7,718 bases of DNA from JBOGZI01 sp050697275 (lineage in GTDB: Bacteria; Actinomycetota; Thermoleophilia; Solirubrobacterales; 70-9). How positions within the stretch are numbered: the first letter of the stretch is position 1; each line of letters opens with the position of its first letter. The notes under the pieces are model-generated. The model saw only the letters and a program-made list of their open reading frames with translations. It had not been told where the DNA came from and did not search any database. Below are positions 1-5,147 of the stretch, one piece after another. Made by a program: the position numbers and the translations under genes. The stretch lies in the NCBI GenBank assembly GCA_050697275.1, contig JBOGZI010000127.1, positions 1-7,718 of the forward strand. The letters run 5' to 3'.

Positions 1-416
1 GCGAGCCAGTCGGCGAGGTTGCGCACGCGGGCGACGGCTAGGTGCTCGACCGCCCCCGCCGACGCCTTGCAGACCGCGGGCGTGACGGCGGCAGCGCGGC
101 GCTCTGGGATGACGACGCCGCTCGCCCCGGCGACCTCGGCGGCCCGGCAGACCGCGCCGAGGTTGTGCGGGTCCTGGACCTGATCGAGAGCCACGACGAG
201 CGCGTCCTCGGGCGTGAGCAGCGCGGCGGGGTCGGCGTACGGATACGGGTCGACCTCGGCCACCACTCCCTGGTGCTCGGGTGAGCCGCAGAGCCGCTCC
301 AGCTCCTCCGGGGCGGTCTCCGGCGCACGCCAGACGCGGTGCACCCGGCGGCGCCCCCGCTCCGCCTCGGCGACCGGACGACGGCCGTAGATCCACTGCC
401 GCCCGCCCTCGGGCAC
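1..416 (-). CDS. rlmB: RlmB/SpoU-family 23S rRNA 2'-O-ribose methyltransferase, 5' part only
   Basis: The visible 138 codons encode the N-terminal part of a SpoU (TrmH) family methyltransferase, which methylates a ribose 2'-OH of 23S rRNA using S-adenosylmethionine. Residues about 8-65 look like the substrate-binding domain, opening with WIYGRRPVAEA. The SPOUT domain begins near residue 72 and shows family motif 1, LDQVQDPHNLGAVCRAAE (76-93), followed by TPAVCKASAGAVEHL (111-125). Family members are usually about 240-260 residues, so roughly the last 100 residues, including the knot motifs that bind the cofactor, lie beyond the left edge. The GTG start directly abuts the cysS stop (TGAGTG on the minus strand) with no visible Shine-Dalgarno of its own, which suggests translational coupling. 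The family call is firm. The exact target nucleotide (G2251 in E. coli RlmB) is assumed from the family and from the cysS linkage. Confidence 0.9.
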   Translation of the reverse strand, partial: MPEGGRQWIYGRRPVAEAERGRRRVHRVWRAPETAPEELERLCGSPEHQGVVAEVDPYPYADPAALLTPEDALVVALDQVQDPHNLGAVCRAAEVAGASGVVIPERRAAAVTPAVCKASAGAVEHLAVARVRNLADWL

Positions 417-1766
417 TCAACGCTTCCGGACGAGGCGCACTCCGCCCGCCTCGTCACGGACCTCCCAGCCGATCGTCGCGAGCTCCTCGCGGATCGCGTC
501 GGCCCGCTCGAAGTCCTTGGCGGCCCTGGCCTCCTGGCGTTCGGCGAGCAGGCGCTCGGCCTCGGGATCGGGCGCCTCCTCCTCTTCGAGAAGGGAATCT
601 AGTCCGAGCAGGGGCAGGAGCTCTTCGAGGACGGGACGGGCACCTGACAGCTCGCGTTTGTGCCCCTCCGAGATCAGCCCGAAAAGATGGGCGGAGGCCG
701 TGGGAGTGTTGAAGTCGTCTGCTAGGGCCGCGAGGAACGACTCCCGGATGCCTTTCACGAAGGCGTCCGGAGCACCGCCTGGCGCGTCCCGCAGGTAGTT
801 CCGGATTCGATCCACTGCGGCCGCGGCCTCCTCGAGCGCCTCCTCGGAGAACGCGAGGGGCTGGCGGTAGTGGCCTGAGGCGAGATAGGCGACTACGGTC
901 TGCGCCCCGAAGCGGTCGAGCGCCTCGGAGAGCTGGAAGATGTTGCCGACCGACTTCGACATCTTCTCTTCGTCGAGCTGGACGAGGCCGTTGTGCATCC
1001 AGATGCGAGCGAGGGGCACCCCCCGGGCCGCCTCCGTCTGGGCGATCTCGTTCTCGTGGTGCGGGAAGACCAGGTCGATCCCACCTCCGTGGATCGCGAA
1101 GTTCGGGCCCAGCTCCTTCTCGGACATCGCCGAGCACTCGATGTGCCAGCCGGGGCGGCCCTGCCCCCACGGGGAGTCCCAGGAGGTGTCCTCGTCCTCC
1201 TTGCGGCCCTTCCAGAGCGCGAAGTCGAGCGGGTCCTCCTTGAGCGAGGCGGTCCCCGCCTCCTCACCCTGGTCCATCTCGTCGGTCGCCCGGTTGGAGA
1301 GCTTCCCGTAGCCGTCGAAACTGCGGACGCGGAAGTAGACGTCGCCGTTCGCCACATAGGCGTGGTCGCGCTCGATCAGCGCCTCGATCTCGGCGACGAT
1401 CTCGGCGATCGTCTCCGACGCAAGCGGCTCCGAGTCGGGGCGCTCGAGCCCGAGGCCAGCGGTGTCCTCGAAGTAGGCCGCGGTCATCTCCGCCGCGTAC
1501 CGATCCGAAGGCTTCCCGGCCTCCCTCGCCGCGTCGTAGATCTTGTCGTTGATGTCGGTGACGTTGATCACGAGCCTGGGCGCGTAGCCGGCGTGCGCGA
1601 GGAACCGCTTCAGCAGGGTGAAGATCACGTAGGGGCGGGCGTTGCCGATGTGGATCCGCCCGTACACCGTCGGCCCGCAGGCGTAGATCCCGACCTGCCC
1701 CCCCTCGCGCGGCTCCAGCTCGCGCATCTCCCCGCTCAGGGTGTCGTGGATCGCGACCGTCGGCAC
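417..1766 (-). CDS. cysS: Cysteinyl-tRNA synthetase
   Basis: This 449-residue class I synthetase charges tRNA-Cys with cysteine in the cytoplasm. The Rossmann catalytic core carries the HIGH-type signature as HIGN (39-42) and the second signature KMSKS (268-272). Zinc ligands expected for the family are visible: C30 in YACGPTVYG, C211 in GWHIECSAMS, and H236 and E240 in PHHENE. The C-terminal part (about 315-449) contains the DFNTPTASA segment, a charged helix and an IGWEVRDEAGG-type tail, as in full-length bacterial CysRS. This argues against the shorter paralogue MshC of mycothiol synthesis. Length is normal for the family. The GTG start is the only reasonable one, since a TAG closes the frame three codons upstream (1776-1778). 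It is preceded by a TAGGAT box that also contains AGGA, so either a leaderless or a Shine-Dalgarno start is possible. rlmB follows without a gap. Confidence 0.97.
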   Translation of the reverse strand: MPTVAIHDTLSGEMRELEPREGGQVGIYACGPTVYGRIHIGNARPYVIFTLLKRFLAHAGYAPRLVINVTDINDKIYDAAREAGKPSDRYAAEMTAAYFEDTAGLGLERPDSEPLASETIAEIVAEIEALIERDHAYVANGDVYFRVRSFDGYGKLSNRATDEMDQGEEAGTASLKEDPLDFALWKGRKEDEDTSWDSPWGQGRPGWHIECSAMSEKELGPNFAIHGGGIDLVFPHHENEIAQTEAARGVPLARIWMHNGLVQLDEEKMSKSVGNIFQLSEALDRFGAQTVVAYLASGHYRQPLAFSEEALEEAAAAVDRIRNYLRDAPGGAPDAFVKGIRESFLAALADDFNTPTASAHLFGLISEGHKRELSGARPVLEELLPLLGLDSLLEEEEAPDPEAERLLAERQEARAAKDFERADAIREELATIGWEVRDEAGGVRLVRKR

Positions 1767-1772
1767 GCGCGC

Positions 1773-1778
1773 ATCCTA
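1773..1778 (-). promoter_or_regulatory. Candidate -10 box (TAGGAT) of cysS, leaderless start possible
   Basis: On the minus strand the sequence CCCTAGGAT ends six bases before the cysS GTG. If TAGGAT is the -10 hexamer, with its last base at -7, transcription would start exactly at the G of the start codon. The same CCCTAG(A/G)AT string precedes the acyltransferase start at 3374. No convincing -35 element is seen. An alternative reading is that the contained AGGA (1774-1777, 7 bases from GTG) is a weak ribosome binding site. Confidence 0.45.
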
Positions 1779-1803
1779 GGGATCGCAAGCCGCTCCACTG
1801 GAA

Positions 1804-1821
1804 GCGGCGGCTCGCCGCCGC
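1804..1821. repeat. GC-rich inverted repeat (7-bp stem, 4-base loop)
   Basis: GCGGCGG (1804-1810) pairs perfectly with CCGCCGC (1815-1821) around CTCG. There is no T-run on either side, so it does not look like an intrinsic terminator. It lies about 40 bp upstream of the cysS start. It could be an operator or simply the effect of high GC content. Confidence 0.35.
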
Positions 1822-1869
1822 GCCTGGTGCCGGCGGTGCCAGCGATCCCGCCTGATAGCGCCCGCCGGG

Positions 1870-1886
1870 CCGGTAACCGGGGTAAC
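1870..1886. repeat. Palindrome CCGGTAACCGG overlapping a GGTAAC direct repeat
   Basis: CCGGT (1870-1874) and ACCGG (1876-1880) form a perfect odd-centred palindrome. GGTAAC occurs at 1872-1877 and again at 1881-1886, a 9-bp period. The element lies 20-40 bp upstream of the candidate -10 box of the hydrolase gene, a usual place for a regulator site. No known regulator motif is recognised. Confidence 0.3.
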
Positions 1887-1904
1887 GGAACGTGTTCGGG
1901 AGAC

Positions 1905-1912
1905 GCTAATAG
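1905..1912 (+). promoter_or_regulatory. Candidate -10 region (GCTAATAG) of the hydrolase gene
   Basis: GCTAATAG is a local AT-rich island in very GC-rich DNA, ending nine bases before the ATG at 1922. With CTAATA or TAATAG as the hexamer, transcription would start about 1918-1919, leaving a leader of only 3-4 bases. No good -35 hexamer is visible at 16-19 bp. GGAAC at 1887-1891 resembles an ECF-sigma -35 core, but the -10 part does not fit that class. Confidence 0.35.
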
Positions 1913-1921
1913 CGGGAAGCG

Positions 1922-3301
1922 ATGCTGGAACTGACGAGTAATGCCCATGGGAACAGCCGTTCGGCCCGATACGCTGCGGGGGCCTTGAACGACGGCTCAT
2001 CCGGGCAGGGACTGACAACACGCGTCGAGGGCGCCTTCCGCTCGATGCCCGAGCGCTATCTCGGCGCGGATGCAGGGTTCGAGGCGAGCTACCGGGTCGA
2101 GCTCGAGGACGTGGGGATGAGCTGGGCGGTCGAGCTCGACTCCGAGCGCTGCCGGGTGACCGCGTCGCCTGCCCGGACGGCCGACGTGGTGATCGGCACC
2201 GACGCCGCCACCTGGCTGGAGCTGCGCGAGGGGCGGCTCTCCGGACTCGACGCCTTCCGCACGAGGCGTCTCTGGGCGCGCGGCAACCTCGACCTCGCGG
2301 TCGCCTTCGAGGGGTTCTTCCGGCTGCCCAACGGCCGGCCTCCCCTGCTCCACATTCATGAGGTAGGGGCCGGGAAGGCGACGATCTCGACCCTGACCGC
2401 CGGCGACGGCCCCGAGCAGGTCGTCCTGATCCACGGCCTCGGCAGCAACAAGACGAGCTTCTTCGAGACCGTCTCCGCGCTCGCCCCCCGGCACACCGTT
2501 CACGCGATCGACCTGCCCGGGTTCGGCTCCTCGTCGAAGCCGCTGCTGGCGCCGTACGACGCGGCCTGGTTCGCCCGGGCGGTCGTCCGCTTCCTCGACG
2601 CCGAGGGGATCAAGCGCGCCCACCTCGTGGGCAACTCGCTCGGGGGCCGGATCGCGATCGAGGTCGGGCTCAACGCCCCCGAGCGAGTTCGCAGCCTCAG
2701 CCTGCTCAGCCCCTCGCTCGCCTGGCGCCGACGCCGCGCCTTCGTCCCGATCGTGAAGCTGCTGCGCCCCGAGCTGACGGCGATCCCCCATCCGGTCAGC
2801 GCCTCGGTCGTGCGCCGCCAGTTCTGGAGCATGTTCTCTCGGCCGGAGCGCATCCACCCCTCCGCCGCCGATGTCGCCGTCGAGGAGTTCCTGCGCACCT
2901 ACCGCAGCGGCGCCGCCCGGGTCGCCTTCCACTCGGCCGCACGGCACGTCTACCTGGAGAAGCCGGACGGGCCTGACGGCTTCTGGACCCGGCTCGCAGA
3001 GCTCGAGCCGCCCGCGATGTTCGTCTGGGGGGACGAGGACCCGCTGGTGCCGATGGCGTTCTCGCGGCACGTCGGGGAGGTCCTCCCCGACGCGACCCAG
3101 GTGGTGCTCGAGGAGTGCGGCCACGTGCCCCAGGTCGAGCACCCCAAGGACGCGAACGGGCTGATCCGGGACTTCATCGCGGCGGCGCCCGCCCCCGCCC
3201 GGGAGCGAGCCGCGGCCCACCTCGCCCGCGCCGCGAGGCGGATCCGGCCCGCGCGCGTCAACGGGAACGGCCACCCGGTCGTTCGCGGGCGCGCGGCCTA
3301 G
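1922..3301 (+). CDS. Alpha/beta-fold hydrolase with N-terminal SCP2-like domain
   Basis: This 459-residue protein has two parts. Residues about 36-137 resemble an SCP2 (sterol-carrier) domain, with an ADVVIGTDAATWLELREGRL segment (88-107) and a Gly-Asn-Leu-Asp-Leu stretch leading to a final FEGFFRL helix (129-135). Residues about 165-422 are an alpha/beta hydrolase, with oxyanion motif HGLG (171-174), nucleophile elbow GNSLGG with S239, probable acid D373 in WGDEDPLVP, and catalytic H401 in CGHVPQVEHP. The triad is complete, so it should be an active esterase/lipase-type hydrolase, but the substrate is unknown. SCP2 folds bind lipids or acyl-CoA, so a hydrophobic substrate is plausible (inference). 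A basic Ala/Arg tail follows (423-459). I see no signal peptide or membrane segment. ATG 1922 is chosen because a promoter-like box lies just upstream. TTG at 1985 would still keep the whole SCP2 domain, whereas ATG at 2045 would trim its beginning. Confidence 0.88.
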   Translation: MLELTSNAHGNSRSARYAAGALNDGSSGQGLTTRVEGAFRSMPERYLGADAGFEASYRVELEDVGMSWAVELDSERCRVTASPARTADVVIGTDAATWLELREGRLSGLDAFRTRRLWARGNLDLAVAFEGFFRLPNGRPPLLHIHEVGAGKATISTLTAGDGPEQVVLIHGLGSNKTSFFETVSALAPRHTVHAIDLPGFGSSSKPLLAPYDAAWFARAVVRFLDAEGIKRAHLVGNSLGGRIAIEVGLNAPERVRSLSLLSPSLAWRRRRAFVPIVKLLRPELTAIPHPVSASVVRRQFWSMFSRPERIHPSAADVAVEEFLRTYRSGAARVAFHSAARHVYLEKPDGPDGFWTRLAELEPPAMFVWGDEDPLVPMAFSRHVGEVLPDATQVVLEECGHVPQVEHPKDANGLIRDFIAAAPAPARERAAAHLARAARRIRPARVNGNGHPVVRGRAA

Positions 3302-3373
3302 CCGTCCCGGCGCCTCCGGTCTCTCGCAAGTGCTGGCGCGACCCCGCCCTCGACCCTAGAATCGGCGCTGCCC
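3302..3373. other. Short intergenic gap upstream of the acyltransferase
   Basis: These 72 bp between the hydrolase stop and the acyltransferase start contain no recognisable terminator (no GC stem followed by a T-run). They end in a promoter-like box. The acyltransferase may therefore have its own transcript, alone or in addition to read-through from the hydrolase gene. Confidence 0.5.
3357..3362 (+). promoter_or_regulatory. Candidate -10 box (TAGAAT) of the acyltransferase gene
   Basis: CCCTAGAAT ends eleven bases before the ATG at 3374. Taking TAGAAT as the -10 hexamer puts the transcript start near 3369, with a leader of about 5 bases. No Shine-Dalgarno sequence is present before this ATG, which fits a leaderless or near-leaderless message. 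The box matches the one before cysS in eight of nine positions. A -35 is at best weak (CTGGCG, 3333-3338, 18-bp spacer). Confidence 0.5.
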
Positions 3374-4339
3374 ATGCCGGAGAGCGTCCCACGCACCGCC
3401 CGCGCCCCCGCCGGGTCGGGGCAGAGCCGGGACGGAGGAGACCCACGGGGCTCCGCCGACGGCGGCCTCGGCTCGCTGCTCGAGCGGCTCGCCGGGCCGC
3501 TCGCCGGGCCGGTGCGGCGGGTGGCGAACGAGATCCAGGACCGCCTCACCGCCAACCTCGACGACCGCGACCCCGACTACATCCGGGAGAACCTGCCGTG
3601 GGTGTGGTTGCTCTCCAGCCTCTGGTTCCGCGGCGAGGTCCGGGGCATGAACCGCATTCCCGAACATGGCCCGGTGCTGCTGGTCGGCAACCACTCGGGG
3701 GGCAACCTGACTCCGGACACGATCGTCTTCACGCTCGCCTTCTACACCTACTTCGGCGTCGAGCGCCGCTTCCATCAGCTCGCCCACAACCTCGTCCTCA
3801 CCTCGCCGGTCGGGCCGATGCTGCGTCGCTACGGCACCGTCGCCGCCTCCCATGAGAACGCCCGGGAGGCGCTCGAGTCCGGCGCCGCCGTGCTGGTCTA
3901 CCCCGGCGGGGACTGGGAGGTGCACCGTCCGAGCTGGGAGTCGCGGCGGGTCGACTTCGCCGGCCGGAAGGGCTTCGTGCGGCTCGCCCTCGAAGCGGGC
4001 GTGCCGATCGTCCCGATTGTCTCCATCGGCGGGCAGGAGACGGCCCTCTTCCTGAGCAACGGGCATCGGCTCTCCAGGCTCCTGCGCCTCGACAAGCTCC
4101 TCCGGCTCAAGGTGCTCCCGGTCTCGATCGCCCTGCCCTGGGTGGTCAACGTCGGCGACATGCTCGGCCACCTGCCGCTGCCGGCGAAGATCACCGTCCA
4201 GGTGATGGAGCCGATCGACCTGAAGGAGCGGTTCGGCCCGAGCCCGGGCGTCGACGAGGTCTACCGCCATGTCACCGGCGTGATGCAGCGGCAGCTCACC
4301 ACCCTCGGCGACGAGCGGCGCCTGCCGCTCCTCGGCTGA
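3374..4339 (+). CDS. Lysophospholipid/glycerol acyltransferase family protein (PlsC/LPLAT superfamily)
   Basis: This 321-residue protein should transfer an acyl chain from acyl-CoA or acyl-ACP to a lipid hydroxyl, probably at the inner face of the membrane. Motif I reads VGNHSGGNLTPD, with H107 and D115 as the likely catalytic pair. The spacing is longer than the classic HX4D and resembles the diacylglycerol/monoacylglycerol-acyltransferase-like branch. The glycerol-phosphate-binding block appears as YPGGDWEVHRPSW (176-188), followed by RKGFVRLALEAGVPIVPIVSIGGQE (198-222). Residues 1-30 are low-complexity and probably disordered. No clear multi-pass membrane domain is seen, only hydrophobic stretches near 76-84 and 99-105. 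ATG 3374 is the only suitable start, as the next in-frame Met is residue 92. It overlaps an SRPBCC gene by close spacing (1 bp gap), and the two are probably co-translated. The exact acceptor cannot be told from the sequence. It could make phosphatidic acid, triacylglycerol or another acylated lipid. Confidence 0.85.
   Translation: MPESVPRTARAPAGSGQSRDGGDPRGSADGGLGSLLERLAGPLAGPVRRVANEIQDRLTANLDDRDPDYIRENLPWVWLLSSLWFRGEVRGMNRIPEHGPVLLVGNHSGGNLTPDTIVFTLAFYTYFGVERRFHQLAHNLVLTSPVGPMLRRYGTVAASHENAREALESGAAVLVYPGGDWEVHRPSWESRRVDFAGRKGFVRLALEAGVPIVPIVSIGGQETALFLSNGHRLSRLLRLDKLLRLKVLPVSIALPWVVNVGDMLGHLPLPAKITVQVMEPIDLKERFGPSPGVDEVYRHVTGVMQRQLTTLGDERRLPLLG
3487..3510 (+). repeat. Perfect 12-bp tandem duplication inside the acyltransferase gene
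   Basis: GCTCGCCGGGCC occurs twice head to tail (3487-3498 and 3499-3510), in frame, giving a repeated Leu-Ala-Gly-Pro in the N-terminal region (residues about 39-46). Its length is a multiple of three, so copy changes would preserve the reading frame. It is probably a simple slippage product. Confidence 0.7.
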
Positions 4340-4340
4340 G

Positions 4341-4805
4341 ATGAGGATCGAGACCTCGACCACGATCAACGCGCCGCGGGGGGCGGTCTGGGACTACGTC
4401 ACCGACCCCGCCAACCCGCTCGAGTTCATGGAGGGCATGACGCGCTGGGAGGTGGCGGGGTCGGTCGACCGGGGCCTCGGCGCCCGCTACCGGGTGCTCT
4501 TCCACGTCGGCTCGGCCAACGTCGGCGGGCTGGTGGAGGTGGTCGAGTGGGATCCGCCCGGGGACATGGCCTGGAGCTCGGTCACCGGCGTGGACCAGCG
4601 CGGGCGCTGGCGCCTGCGCGAGCTGCCGGACGGCCGCACCCGGCTCGTCTTCCGCTTCGCCTACGGGGTCGCCGGGGCCGGGGTGCCCGGCCTGATCGCC
4701 GAGTGGGTTGCGGCGCGGCCGCTGCGAAGGCGCTTCGGCCGCTCGGTGCTGAACGTCAAGCGGGCGCTCGAGGCCGAGACGTTCACGGAAGCGGTCAGCA
4801 GGTGA
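4341..4805 (+). CDS. SRPBCC (START-like/polyketide-cyclase-like) protein
   Basis: This 154-residue protein has the typical opening of the SRPBCC helix-grip fold: a beta strand MRIETSTTINAPRGAVWDYV (1-20), then DPANPLEFMEGM (22-33). Alternating strands follow that end in GRWRLRELPDGRTRLVFRFAY (88-108), with a long C-terminal helix (about 128-150). Such proteins enclose a hydrophobic cavity and bind lipids, polyketides or aromatic ligands. Some are enzymes and many are not, so no reaction is assigned. The start lies 1 bp after the acyltransferase stop (TGAGATG), without a separate ribosome binding site, so translational coupling is likely and a role with the acyltransferase product or substrate is a reasonable inference. 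Its last 11 bases overlap the end of the convergent MTH938-like gene. Confidence 0.82.
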   Translation: MRIETSTTINAPRGAVWDYVTDPANPLEFMEGMTRWEVAGSVDRGLGARYRVLFHVGSANVGGLVEVVEWDPPGDMAWSSVTGVDQRGRWRLRELPDGRTRLVFRFAYGVAGAGVPGLIAEWVAARPLRRRFGRSVLNVKRALEAETFTEAVSR

Positions 4806-5136
4806 GATGCAGGGCGGCGGCCGTGCGCTCGGGGTCGAGCTCGCCGTAGCGGCGCACGGCCTCCGCGGTCGGCATCGCCTCCACCTCGACTCCCCGGACG
4901 CGAAGTTCCTCGATCACCGCCGCGGGCGGCTCGAGCCGGCCGTGGGCGCCGCAGCCGAGGATCAGCCGCCCCGGAAGCTCGTCGATCACCTCTTCCAGGT
5001 CCTCGATCGCCAGCGAGTGGCCCTCCCGGCGCCACCAGTCCCCGACCACGCGGCCGGGCAGCACGATCAGGTCTCGGGTGTGCTCGTCGCCGTCGACCCG
5101 TACCGAGCCGAAGCTGTAGTCGCTGAGCTCCGCCAC
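4795..5136 (-). CDS. MTH938/NDUFAF3-like domain protein (DUF498 family)
   Basis: This 113-residue protein matches the small MTH938/NDUFAF3 fold over its whole length. Landmarks are DYSFGSVRVDG (6-16), DWWRREGHSL (33-42), LILGCGAHG (58-66), where relatives usually have GTG, MPTAEAVRRY (88-97) and the terminal AAALHLTC (106-113). The human homologue NDUFAF3 helps assemble respiratory complex I. The bacterial role is not established, and no catalytic residues can be named. The GTG start is 11 bp after the stop of the coiled-coil gene, with only a weak G-rich stretch as ribosome binding site, so it is probably the last gene of an operon with the acyl-CoA-synthetase-like ligase. Its end overlaps the SRPBCC gene by 11 bp, leaving no room for a terminator between the convergent units. 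Confidence 0.87.
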   Translation of the reverse strand: MAELSDYSFGSVRVDGDEHTRDLIVLPGRVVGDWWRREGHSLAIEDLEEVIDELPGRLILGCGAHGRLEPPAAVIEELRVRGVEVEAMPTAEAVRRYGELDPERTAAALHLTC

Positions 5137-5147
5137 CCGCCCGGGCG

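Larger units (their letters stand above)
1767..1921. other. Divergent intergenic region between cysS and the hydrolase gene
   Basis: These 155 bp hold no open frame that I would call a gene. Contents seen are a promoter-like box at each end (1773-1778 on the minus strand, 1905-1912 on the plus strand), a GC-rich dyad at 1804-1821, a 9-bp-spaced direct repeat of GGTGCC (1826-1831 and 1835-1840), an 11-bp palindrome CCGGTAACCGG (1870-1880), and a second 9-bp-spaced repeat of GGTAAC (1872-1877 and 1881-1886). It must contain the control signals of both flanking transcription units. No riboswitch is recognisable. Confidence 0.6.

Noticed and set aside
417..1766. MshC (mycothiol ligase) instead of CysRS
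   Set aside because: The protein has a full C-terminal tRNA-binding part and CysRS length, and it precedes rlmB as cysS does in other genomes.
1833..1841. TGGCACCGC on the minus strand upstream of cysS, resembling the T-box antiterminator core TGGNACCGC
   Set aside because: The rest of a T-box (specifier loop with a TGC codon, AG bulge, stem I, terminator or anti-Shine-Dalgarno helix) cannot be found, and the candidate promoter of cysS lies downstream of it. A chance match in GC-rich DNA is more likely.
1888..1897. GAAC-GT-GTTC dyad as a LexA (SOS) box
   Set aside because: The actinobacterial SOS box has four bases between GAAC and GTTC. Here there are two, and no damage-response gene is adjacent.
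993..1934. A 313-codon open frame on the plus strand across cysS and the divergent promoter region
   Set aside because: It is antisense to unmistakable CysRS motifs and runs over the regulatory gap. No family resemblance.
1997..3274. A 425-codon open frame on the minus strand opposite the hydrolase gene
   Set aside because: No recognisable domain. The plus strand carries a complete catalytic triad, so this is a shadow frame.
3356..4369. A 337-codon open frame on the minus strand opposite the acyltransferase gene
   Set aside because: Low-complexity product, and it would cover the promoter-like box and start of a well-supported plus-strand gene.
4715..4742. Nested inverted repeat near the end of the SRPBCC gene (CGAAG-GCG-CTTCG flanked by GCGGCC/GGCCGC)
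   Set aside because: It lies within coding sequence for an Arg-rich helix, has no T-run, and is explained by codon use. It is not called as a terminator.
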